NCBI GenBank assembly: GCA_029964075.1
Contig: CM057135.1
Span: 18,006,863 to 18,070,862, forward strand
Direction of reading: 5' to 3'
DNA from: Patiria pectinifera
Taxonomy: Eukaryota > Echinodermata > Asteroidea > Valvatida > Asterinidae
Length of the DNA stretch: 64,000 nucleotides
In this document: piece by piece, positions 10,729 to 20,889 of the stretch
Layout of the letters: each line of letters starts with the position of its first letter
Numbering within the stretch: the stretch's first letter is position 1
The notes under the pieces: model-generated
Told to the model about the DNA's origin: nothing
Seen by the model: only the letters and a program-made list of their open reading frames with translations
Database searches by the model: none
Position numbers and translations under genes: made by a program

Positions 10729-11750
10729 CTCTTTAGTGCCTGAGAGTACTTGCTGGCTACTAAAATTGATACTACTGGCTGTGTGTCTCACTGTAGGCTC
10801 ACTAATTGGAGAAATATTCACATTTGCCAATTTGCATATTTAATTTTCAATTTAAGAAACGTCCACATACGTGGACGTCAGGCATTTACAGTTGTGTTAT
10901 ACACTATATTCCTCATGAATTAGGACTGATATAAACTGAGCTGTGGACACGTGTCTGGTGTAAAATTCAACTTCAGTTGCAACATTTATTCATTAAGATG
11001 GTTAGTGATAAGCATTCTGGCAATAATTGCAGAAAATGGCAAGAATGAAATGTGGAAATAATGTAAAATTCCGAGCAGGCATACATGTCAATATTCCACT
11101 GACAATATCGAAATTCTTCAACATTTATTGAACATTTTAGTTCACTAGTACACAAACATCACATACATGTATGTACTTACTGGCAAGAATGACATACAAC
11201 AATTAGTGATGAACACTAAGGAAAGTACAAAACAAAACAAGAATACAAGTATTTTCGAGATTGTCACTGTTGTTGATATAACATTTATAGAAGTACATGT
11301 AGGTGCATACAATGCCTGACGTCCACATATGTTGATAGGCGCCCTTATCAATTAGTGCCCCGTGTCCACAAAAGTGGACAATTTGTTTGGCGATATAAAT
11401 CACATAAAAATATATAATATTTTACAAAGTAAAGTGTCCCCTTACATTTCTGAATCACTACATCAACATAAATTGGCCACCAACTGACCATTAATTAGAG
11501 AAAGAAGAATTTCTAAAATAAAATCTAAAGAAACTCACCGCAAAGCTTTACTAGTGAAGGCTGCCATTTTGATATAGCCCCCTCAATTGTCCACATTTTG
11601 ATAGTTATGGTCACAAATGATCACTTTGTACAGAGATCACTATGCAATACATTGCAGTATTCTCAGATAGGCATGTACTGTACATGTATGTTGAAATGCT
11701 GATAATAGATACGTCCATAACGTCCACGTATAGACGCAAGGCACTATAGG
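10729..11750. mobile_element. piggyBac-like non-autonomous element with TTAA flanks
   Basis: TTAA at 10725-10728 and 11751-11754 flanks inverted ends CTCTTTAGTGCCT and (reverse complement) CCTATAGTGCCTT. TTAA target sites are the signature of piggyBac. Inside are several inverted ACGTCCAC(G/A)TA words (10860, 11326, 11720) and GTCCAC..GTGGAC pairs (11367). No transposase is present in the 1,022 bp. Confidence 0.6.
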
Positions 11751-12589
11751 TTAAGTTTTGGGATTCTCATACACCGTATTGAGTCTTTGCGGAGAGCCGT
11801 CCCAAATTTTCGGACAACCTCTATCATGACATTGACATACCTGTTTATTGAAAAAAATTAAACTAGTGGATTTTGTTCCCTTTAAAGGAACCGGGCCCTA
11901 CACTACATGATCGCCTAAATGTTTGATTGTGTGGATTTCATTCTGATACCTAGGCTTTAGAAAGCGAATGACGGCCCTTCAGTGTGTCACTGCGTGCCAC
12001 CATTGATCTAGTGCTCCAGTGATATGCATTCGTTCCAATCAACAAGAATGTTCAATCCAGTAGCATAACGAAAAGGTGCGCAAAACAATACAAAATTATT
12101 GACGAAGGGAAAAGTAAAGAAGAATATAAACACTCCAAACACTCCATTTGTAATCACTTAAACGCCCTGCGCAGTGACGCAGATTTTGCTCTGATCTCCG
12201 CGGCCGACGGGCCTGCTCAAAGGCGCGGCGTGGATGACATGCCGGCCCGGCCCACAATCATAACAATGTGATAATGATACTCGATAGGCCTACTGCACTA
12301 CAGCATGGTACATGCTGTCACTAAAGATGAGGGTCTTACTTCTTTCATGTCGGCATTCGGTGCCACAAAGTGCACTTCTTTTTCACCGGTGACGTTTTCC
12401 ACTAGCACTTTCACTCTAGTACTAGTGCTAGTCTGCGGCTGACAAGCCGGAGTTCCCGATAACGGCCATTCTGATGCCATTTTGATGTGGCAAGCGTGGT
12501 CACTTTCAAACCAGACAATGCACGTACGCAATAGCGCGGTACCGTGTTTTCATCAGTACGATTCTGCGTTGCCAAATAATGTAAATGAA

Positions 12590-13140
12590 TTTCACGGAAT
12601 CTCACGTTTCCAAGATATCCTATCAGGGAATTCCACGTTCTGTGATACGCTATCACAGCATTCCACATTTCCATGATAGCCTATCACGGTATTCCACGTT
12701 TCCACGATAGCCTATCACGGAATTCCACGTTTCCGCGATAGTATAGCACGGAATTCTACGTTTCCGCGTTAGCCTATCACGGTATTACATGTTTCCACGA
12801 TAGCCTATCACGGAATTCCACGTTTCCGCTATAGCATAACACGGAATTTTACGTTTCCACAATAGCCTATCACGGTATTCCACGTTTCCGCTATAGCATA
12901 ACACGGAATTTTACGTTTCCACAATAGCCTATCACGGTATTCCACGTTTCCACGATAGCCTATCAAAGAATGTCATGTTTCCACGATAGCCTAATACGGA
13001 ATTTCACGTTTCCATGATACAGTACCGTAGCATTCCACGTTTCCATGATAGCCTATCACGGAATTCTATGTTTCCTAATTCCGCGTTCCTAAGATATTTT
13101 ATCTCAGTATTCTAAGTTTCCAAGATATATTATCTCAGTA
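12590..13140. repeat. 31-bp minisatellite, about 17 copies
   Basis: The unit is about TATCACGGAATTCCACGTTT plus CCGCGATAGCC, with variants in TCACGG/AACACGG and in the tail. Copies become divergent after 13060. The unit holds the near-palindrome CGTGGAATTCCGTG. It is non-coding. Confidence 0.85.
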
Positions 13141-13206
13141 ACGCGGTAACGAGGATGGTCATATACGCTTCCGTATTTTTCAGATTATAAAAGTAATAAA
13201 ATTCCC

Positions 13207-13410
13207 GGCAAGATTACCATATGCGAAGTTCACTAATTTTCTTCTGTATTGACTAACAAGCCCCCAGATAGCAATTTCATGTCATCAAACTCAATTTGAG
13301 CAGTGAGAAAATACAAGCATTTTCTTAGAAAACACTTAGAATTTTTAAGTCCAATCTCATAGGGTTTGTACACAGGGTGTTGAGTGAACTTCGTATATGG
13401 AAATCTTTCC
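13207..13410. mobile_element. hAT-like MITE, intact copy 1, 8-bp target duplication
   Basis: The ends are GGCAAGATTACCATATGCGAAG and the inverted CTTCGTATATGGAAATCTTTCC. The target duplication AAATTCCC is at 13199-13206 and 13411-13418. Length is 204 bp, the same as the copy at 14251-14454. The 8-bp duplication is typical of hAT elements. The apparent open frames in all copies are by-products. Confidence 0.85.
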
Positions 13411-13677
13411 AAATTCCCCATCATTCCCATGATAAAGTATAAACCTTCTCGTTATTCTCAATGCATTAATAATATTGGTAGGCCAGTAACTTGCTTGCAA
13501 GTTTTGTCATGTCTGTATCTCTGTGTTACTAGTGTTACGCCCCAACTATCGCATCGGTCCCAACTATAGTTGGGCCTGTTCCAACTGTAGTTCCAAAGTT
13601 GGGCTGGCCCAACTGTAGTTGGGACGGTCCCAACTGTAAGTTCTACTGTTGGGCTGGCCCATCTATAGTCATGATGC

Positions 13678-13863
13678 GAAGTTCACTAATTTCCCTCTGT
13701 ATTGACTAACAAGCCCCCAGATAGCAATTTCATGTCATCAAAGTCAATTTGAGCAGTGAGAAAATACAAGCATTTTCTTAGAAAACACTTGGAATTTTTC
13801 AGTCCACTCTCATAGGGTTTGTACACAGAGTGTTGAGTGAACTTCGTATATGGAAATCTTTCC
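13678..13863. mobile_element. hAT-like MITE copy 2, left end lost
   Basis: This follows copy 1 (13207-13410) closely from GCGAAGTTCACT to the right end ATGGAAATCTTTCC, but the left terminal bases GGCAAGATTACCAT are missing. Nested in the 13534-14773 element. Confidence 0.75.
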
Positions 13864-14250
13864 ACCATCTGTAGTTGGGCCACCGCAATATTTTTATTTG
13901 GCGGTCCCAAGTATAGTTTACATTGATGCACGACTGTAAAACATTCCCTACAGCTCTGTTAGATACTGTCCGACTTTACTTGGGACCTTTGACATTAGCT
14001 ATGGGTGGGGCCCATCTATAGTTGGCAAGCCGGCAATGGCAATCTTTGAATTTTGCAAAATGTTGCTGGACAATAAAACCCAGCAGCTGGACAACTCATC
14101 CAACGAGGCAGTACCAGGTGACCGGCCAGCCTTGCGGCATGCATGCACGACGAATACACGGTGCCAGCGCTGCGGAAGCATGAAGCATCCGGCGCAACAC
14201 CAGTCCTAACTATAGTTGGACCGACCCAACTGCCGCACTATAGTTGGGAC

Positions 14251-14454
14251 GGAAAGATTTCCATATACGAAGTTCACTCAACACTCTGTGTACAAACCCT
14301 ATGAGAGTGGACTGAAAAATTGTAAGTGTTTTCAAAGAAAATGCTTGTATTTTCTCACTGCTCAAATTGACTTTGATGACATGAAATTGCTATCTGTGGG
14401 CTTGTTAGTCAATGCAGAGGAAAATTAGTGAACTTCGCATATGGTAATCTTGCC
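14251..14454. mobile_element. hAT-like MITE copy 3, 8-bp target duplication
   Basis: It is inverted relative to copy 1 and also 204 bp. The ends are GGAAAGATTTCCATATACGA and TCGCATATGGTAATCTTGCC, flanked by GTTGGGAC at 14243-14250 and 14455-14462. It is inserted in a CCCAACTATAGTTGGGAC repeat of the host element. Confidence 0.85.
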
Positions 14455-14483
14455 GTTGGGACAGTCCCAACTATAGTTGGGAC

Positions 14484-14742
14484 CATGGGCGTCGCGAGGG
14501 GGGCAAGGGGCACTTGCCCCCCTGAAAAGCAACAAAAAAAAAAAAAAAAACGAAGAAAAAAAAAGAAAAGAAAAAGAAGCGCGAAGACAAAGTGGTGTAA
14601 ATTTAATGAGTTGGGGGGGGGGAGCAAAATGTCCCTGCCCCCGCTAAAACTGATAAATCGAGAATGTGTTGAGAAATACAAGCATTTTTTGGCAAATTTT
14701 TTTTTTTGCCCCCCTCTAGAAAAAATCCTGGCGACGCCCATG
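14484..14742. mobile_element. hAT-like MITE, CATGGGCGTCGC family, copy 1
   Basis: The inverted ends CATGGGCGTCGC and GCGACGCCCATG are flanked by the 8-bp duplication GTTGGGAC (14476-14483 and 14743-14750). The interior has A-rich and G/C-rich stretches (CTTGCCCCCCTGAAAAG, GAGTTGGGGGGGGG). The same family is at 38737-38960, inverted. Confidence 0.85.
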
Positions 14743-15022
14743 GTTGGGACCGATGCGATAGTTGGGGCGTAACATCTCCAATCTACGCGGTGCTTTTTCT
14801 ACGCATTTACCTTGACAACGCGCGCGCGTATGCAAGCGTTTAACCTGTGCAGATTTTGGAGGGTCGAGGCCTGGCCATGATAATTATTGATTATGCGCCA
14901 TGCCTATGATTACTGAGGCCAGCATGTGTGTGAGCGTAATATTTGTGTTGAGTTTAAACCTTAGGCTTAGGGTGAATTCATAGTTTTTCTTTCTAAATCT
15001 AGTACAGAGGCCATAGCTTGGA

Positions 15023-15235
15023 CAAAATGTTGCAACCTGACGCCATTTCAGCAGTTGTGTACGATTCTACGAAGTCTATGGAGACTCCAGAATTTTTTTT
15101 TTACGTATTTCCTATTAAGTAACAACAGGTGAAATGTTTCTCAGTTGCAAATTCATGTCTTATCATCATTTTTTGCAATGACTGACCTTCATTGAGATGA
15201 TACATGAAGAAAAAGTGTTGTCAGGTTGCAACTTT
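15023..15235 (+). mobile_element. MITE, TTGCAACCTGACG family, copy 2
   Basis: The left end TTGCAACCTGACGCCATTTC and right end TGTCAGGTTGCAACTTTTTT are inverted copies. The body matches the reverse complement of 31-212, including GTTGTGTAC, TTCATGTCT, GACTGACC and GATGATACATGAAGAAAAA. Confidence 0.7.
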
Positions 15236-15239
15236 TTTT

Positions 15240-16230
15240 CCTTGTTCATGTTGTTTTCCTTAGGCTAGGCATGACTGTGCCTCCGCCGTGCTTTTTGTAC
15301 TTTGTAAACTGTTTGTGTACTAAAGCTGGCCGACGTCATATTCACATTTTCGTTAATTTTTCTGTGATTTTCGTCTTATTTGTCTTGATTTTTTCTCGGC
15401 CCTACTTTGGTCTGTACTAATAGTACATGTATGGCACTCGCTTTATGCTTTTATGCAAATATTTTTTTTATTTTCACATGCACTCTTTGTTCGAAAAAGT
15501 TTTTCAGCAAATTTGTGGTTTTGTGTTGTACAACCTATGGAAATAGAAGTCTATGGTATTACAGATACCCCTATTTCTAGGGGTAGGTTCCAATTACCCT
15601 TGAATTTAGGCAATGTAAGGCCAAGTAAAAAAAGACATGCTTAGCGTCCTGATTTTTGAAAAAAAGTAAGCCGGAGGCCCTTTTTTTTGTGCCTCCAAAA
15701 TGGCCGTCTGACAGCGCTATTTTTCAAGATGGATGCCATTTTTGTTCCTAAATCGCCGCCATTGGGCTACATGTAGATGCAATGGATAAAGAGGCCAAAA
15801 TGATGTCACTGTTCAAACTGTATCATTTTTTTGGTTAAAAAAAAAAGGAGGCGGCCTCTCAAAAGGAATCGGACGGGGACAGTAAACATGTATGTTTTTT
15901 TTATTTGGCCTTAGTTGTGATATTTGTAACCCTAGGTCCAAAAAGGGTGACTGTCGGGTCATGATGAACACTGCCCATACACAAATTTCCTTTGTTGCAT
16001 GTAGGACCGTAGTCCGGCTCTGATGAATGGTTGAAGAGACAGTTGTAGCCTTTAACTATGGAAGCAAGTGAGACACATACACCAGCTGTTTTGGGACAAC
16101 AAAGTAAGGCGAGTCTCATGCAAAGGCACAACGTTGCAGTATGCCACCATTTAAGCTTTCAGTGTAGTGTGCTTATTTTTGTTTTTTTGTTGTTGTGTGT
16201 ATTGATGTGATGACTTTTTGCCCTTAATAG
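15240..16230. other. Stretch without recognised genes
   Basis: Short frames only. Upstream exons of the integrase-like gene that starts at 16231 should lie here or further left, but no convincing exon was found. Confidence 0.35.
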
Positions 16231-18601
16231 AAAAAACCTGGGAGACCCAAGATACCCTTTGATACAGACCATGCTAAGCAGATGCTTGAAGTCCACTTCT
16301 CCGTAGCTGATGTAGCCAGACATTTTGGTGTGAGCCGTCCTACTGTCTACAAACAACTTCGTTTGACTGGTGGTGAAGCTGTAAACTCATTCGCTTCCAT
16401 TGCAGATGAAGAACTTGATAAAATAGTGAAAGAGATTAAGGAATCCCACCAAAATTCAGGAGAGGTAATTTAAAGCCTTTGTTTTTAAACTATATTGCCG
16501 AAATTGGGATCTGGTACTGTATCTCTTTTATTCCATGTATTGTGAATCTTGTATACTTAAAGGTACGATATATCATCTTCGCAGTCTACTGTTAGGAACA
16601 TGATGTTTTTTGTAATTAGTTAATTGGTCTGTCATGTTTTGGCCCAATATTCTTCATGTTCCTCAAGTTCCTCAGTCTTATTCTACCTCCGTGGTCTACA
16701 CCACCGAAGCTCAAATCCAGGGCCAGACACATTTACTTGTGTAGAGGACTAATCCTATTAAGTTAGAACACACGAACTATCCTTTTACTGGAAACCAGGA
16801 CCAGCCAAGGTGTAAACAATATACATGTATTGACGTGTATCCTAAAAGTGCACACTGGTAAATAGGCATAAACCCAACCGCCGAGCTCATGAATAAAAGT
16901 TATACCCTAAACATATTCTATATGAGAGAGTTCTAAGAGCCATAAAATTGGGGATTTGAAGAGATCTGGCAATGAACCTCTTGCCTGGACTTTGTGCTTC
17001 CAATTCTGAGAATTTTGGATGCAATTGGGGCTGAAAGTGGCACTATTTTGCCATGTTATGGAGGGATTGATTGAAGAAGACTACTTTTCCAGAATTTTGA
17101 AATATGGGCATTTAGCACTGGTGTCTATGGGCATTAAAGGGTTGCACCCCTCAGGCTGTCTATGCCTGGGTAGGTGTTTTGTTGTGTTCAACCGGCAGGG
17201 AATAAGGGGTGGGTGACATAAGCAAGGTACTGGTCAGAGCAGTACTTGGTGAAATGGTGCATGTATTTTAGGGCAGTGCACTGCAGATATAATTCTGAAA
17301 TGCATAGATGTTTTTGGTTGTTTTTTTTTTTTGGCTTGGCACCCTATTAAAATTTAATTAATATTCTGTTAGCTTTACTATAACTATGAAATTCCAAATT
17401 CGACATTTACCCCCCAAAAATTCCAACAATAAGCGTCAGAGTGACTATAATAAAGCAGTGATGACGTATAGGCAAATCATCTGCAAAGTTAATACCAAAT
17501 ATATTGCACAGATTAGTAAGTGTGTTTTTCTCTGAAAATGCCATTTCCTCCATTACTCGTTCTGAGACTTTCAAATAGAGAGCGGACATATCAGTTTGAA
17601 CTTTTTGAAGCCATTTCAAAAAAAAATTATCTGTGTCCTTCAACATGTACCGGTACAGCATTTTTTTTTTATTTCTTTTTTACATATTCAAGGTTTATCT
17701 CAACGGCCATCTACGGTCAAGAGGCTATCGCATACAGCGATCCCGTGTGAGGCAGGCGATTTAACGTGTTGATCCTTTAGGAGTACAAAGGAGGAAGACC
17801 AAGACAATTACAAGGCGGGTGTATTCTGTCCCTTGCCCAAACTATTTATGGCACATAGACGGGACTCATAAATTAATCCGTTGGAAGTTGGTGATTCATG
17901 CTGGCATAGATGGTTTTTCAAGACTTATTACTTACTTGCACTGCAGTGACAACAATTGCGCAGAAACAGTGTTGCGCCTATTTGATTCAGCAGTGCAGAA
18001 GTATGGTCTTCCTATACGAGTAAGGTCAGATTATGGGGGAGAAAACCAAGGTGTATGGCAAAGTATGATCGCTAGAAGAGGGGAGGCTAGTAACTGTATA
18101 ATACTCGGATCTTTGGTCCACAACGAGCGAGTTGAGCGGTTAAATCTGGATATCAACAATCAAGTTGTGTCTGTTTTTAAGCAAATATTCTCGGAGCTCG
18201 AATGTGAAGGTGTTCTCGATTGTGATAATGACACTGATCTATTCTGTTTGCATTATGTTTTCCTACCATTAATTAATAAACACTTGTCTGAATTCTGTGC
18301 AGCCCATAATAACCATCGTATTTCTACTGAAGGGAATCGCTCGCCAATTCAGTTATTCTTTCACAATCAGCACTTAATGCAAATACATGACCACCAGCAG
18401 GATACCCAGACTGGCATGTCTGCTCAACAACTTGTGCACAGCAATGTGCAGCTAGTTAATGTTCACAGTGTAGGTTGCCCGTTGACTCAGCTGCAATTAC
18501 ATAATCTAGAAGAAGTGTACAACCCCCTTGATTCTAATATAAGTGCAAAAGAATTGTACAAGCTGGTCTCTGCATTTGTAGGTAATTCTTTTAATGAATA
18601 A
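16231..18601 (+). pseudogene. DDE integrase-core (rve, Ginger-like) gene with one in-frame stop
   Basis: There are two exons: 16231-16464 and 17693-18601, joined in phase 0 (...NSGE + VYLNG...). Exon 1 starts with an AT-hook-like KKPGRPK and a helix-turn-helix (VADVARHFGVSRPTVYKQL). Exon 2 carries a retroviral-type integrase core in the version common in fish and invertebrate genomes: WHIDGTHK (first Asp), RVRSDYGGEN (second Asp), HNERVERL (Glu), then TDLFCLHYVFLPLINK. An in-frame TAA at 17762-17764 lies between RQAI and RVDPLG, upstream of the catalytic core. The rest of the 909-bp exon is open. The protein should extend further N-terminally, as exon 1 starts at an acceptor. It is either a young pseudogene or an allele with one stop. 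Ginger-type origin is inferred from the domain order. Confidence 0.7.
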
Positions 18602-20697
18602 GTGTATATATCTGAGTTTGAATACGACTCCAGTGGTATGTACAGCCAGTAGGACAGTTCTAATAGGTTGATAAATCTATGTTGAATGATATCTAATGTA
18701 CTTAATTTCAAATACTCACAACCCTGTTGTTGCATATTTTCCCCTTTTTATATTGTGCGACTTCTCAACGGACAATAGTTATGTTTGTAAATGTGTACCA
18801 TTACTACATGGAGACAAATGTAGGCATTAAGAAAATACAGGGTCCTGCCAAAAATGGAAAGACATTAGTGTTTCTCAATGATAGGGTAAAATCAAGAGGG
18901 ATAATATCGGAGCTATTATACTTCAAAATTAGCTCATTACAGTTAACCATGAGGTTGAAGGGCCTCCTCATTCCCTGCATTGAATGCACCATGATTTCTC
19001 TGGAGCAAGCATGAAGTTGCAAGTTTTTGTCACACTGTTTCCCAATCTGGATGGTGTATAAAACCATCTGAATAAGTACACACATGTACATGTAGTTTGA
19101 AGTCCCTTCTTTAAAATTGCAACCTGATCATTGATTGACAATAAAGAGACCTATAAACTTGTACCGAACACTACATTGATGTATTAGAAAACAGGCGAAA
19201 TAGAATTATGCCAGTTAGCACACTGTTATTACATAGATCATGTGTTTGTCATTGGGAGAATCCAAAAATTATGACGAAGAAGAAAATTTCTTGCTGTTGA
19301 TTAAATGTTTTCAATGGGAGTGAACAATAATGATGTCTGTCAGTTATGTTCATGGTTCTCAGCAAATTGTGTCCAGCTGCCTCCTTCCTCATACAGTATA
19401 TAAATCCTGCTTGTAAACATTGTAACATCTTCTGAACAGTGTTAAATGGCTCTTCATGTTTACAGTTGTTTATACAGCATGTCACTTATACAGATAGTGT
19501 ACAAAAACAAATTTTGCAGCATTCATCCAATTCTGTAGTAAGTAATATAAGCCATGATCAGATGGCTATTATTGGCCATAACTAAAGCTATTTTGTACAA
19601 GTGTTATGTACTTAACAGCTAATTTGCAACATCAATTGTCAGTCTGACGTCCACTAGCAGACCTGCATTTCCAGGCACAGCACAGTACACACTGCCTTCA
19701 AAGCATATAATTATTACATGCATGCTGCAAGTTCATCCAAATCTAGTTGATGGAATCAACCACCCACTTTTTTTTAACTAAAATCTGTCGTCTTGTTTGA
19801 ATAATTGACCCTTCAAAAACAATAAGTGTCGGTTAGTTGCTTTTGAAAATGTTAGCCATATTTGTATCTTATGTAAGATGATTCATTTTCGGAGTTTATT
19901 TTGACTGAAAGTAATAGTATAATATAGTAAGAAATACATTTGATCCCTGTTTTTAGTAGTACATGTACATGTATGTGTGGTCATTGTATACAGAAGAAGG
20001 TAAATAAAGATCAAAGAGAGACACATTCTGAAACTTTCAAAGTAGCACTTTATTACAACCCGTTTACAAACTCCAACATCCATTCCAACTGGGACAAACA
20101 TTGTTTTTTTTTTTTTTGTTTTTTTTTAATATTCTATTTATCAACTGTTTTTTATTTTGGGTCCCATGAGTCTTGTATTGAAAATAAGCATGACATTTTC
20201 AAGCAATGATATTTTAAACTTCAAAAAGCAAATCACTTTTCCAGCAAAAAACATTATCGATAAATCTGTGTTCTTTGATATTCCTTTTCTTAACCCTAAA
20301 GACCTGTTCAACTTTAAAAGACACATTTTTTACAGTTGAAAACACTTTTGTTAACGCCAGCAGTATTGTTACAAAAGAAAATATGCAGCTTATGTTTGTT
20401 TCAAGCTGTAATCTGTAAAACGTGCCTTGAAACTGAAACCAAAACTTGCATTTATTATACATTTATCTAAGTTTCTATCCATCCAGGTTTTTATCCACTA
20501 AAAAAAAGTTTGTGCAAATGTATGAAAAAAATTCCACCCCCTCCCCTCCCAAAAAATCAGAGATCCCACCTCTTGAATTGACAAGTCCAAGCATACTGAC
20601 ATTGCTCCTTTGGAACACTCAAGACAAGTATTATAAGCACTGCTATAAAGGTTGTACTTGCTTTTTGTAGAGTCGGATAATTATTTTGCAATCGCTA
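18602..20697. other. Stretch without recognised genes
   Basis: Short frames on both strands lack splice support or family resemblance. It probably includes the 3' flank of the integrase-like gene. Poly-T runs near 20101-20127 are the only simple repeats. Confidence 0.4.
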
Positions 20698-20886
20698 AAA
20701 CTCAACTCTCGTTATAAACAACACTTTTATAAAGAGGTTCTGCTTATAAAGATCAAATTCTGAAGGCAAAAATCTCAGGTTCTCTTTGGGATTCTTTGTT
20801 CCGTTGTCCTTTTATAACAACATTCCTGTTATAAAGCGGTAATTTGGCTAGTCCCATCGACCTTGTTATAACGAGAGTCGACTGTA
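20698..20886. mobile_element. Degraded pogo/Tigger-type MITE
   Basis: ACTCAACTCTCGTTATAAAC on the left mirrors GTTATAACGAGAGTCGACTG TA on the right. Internal TTATAA words repeat. CAGTCGACTCTCGTTATAA ends are common in pogo/Tigger-derived MITEs. The left end lacks the outer CAGTCG. Confidence 0.55.
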
Positions 20887-20889
20887 CAT

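Larger units (their letters stand above)
13534..14773. mobile_element. Host element with 31-bp perfect inverted ends, carrying other MITEs
   Basis: The 31-bp ends 13534-13564 and 14743-14773 are perfect inverted copies, starting GTTACGCCCCAACTATCGCA. The body is full of palindromic CCCAACTATAGTTGGG words, for example near 13558, 13600, 14030, 14210 and 14465. At least three smaller elements have inserted into it (13678-13863, 14251-14454, 14484-14742), and two of these used the repeated word GTTGGGAC as target. There is no transposase and no clear target duplication of its own. Confidence 0.75.

Noticed and set aside
12590-13140. Regular short repeats resembling a CRISPR array
   Set aside because: Repeats are contiguous without unique spacers, and the DNA is eukaryotic.
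14409-14772. Open frames on both strands of about 110 codons
   Set aside because: They lie in MITE ends and A-rich low-complexity DNA; the apparent proteins are Lys or Phe runs.
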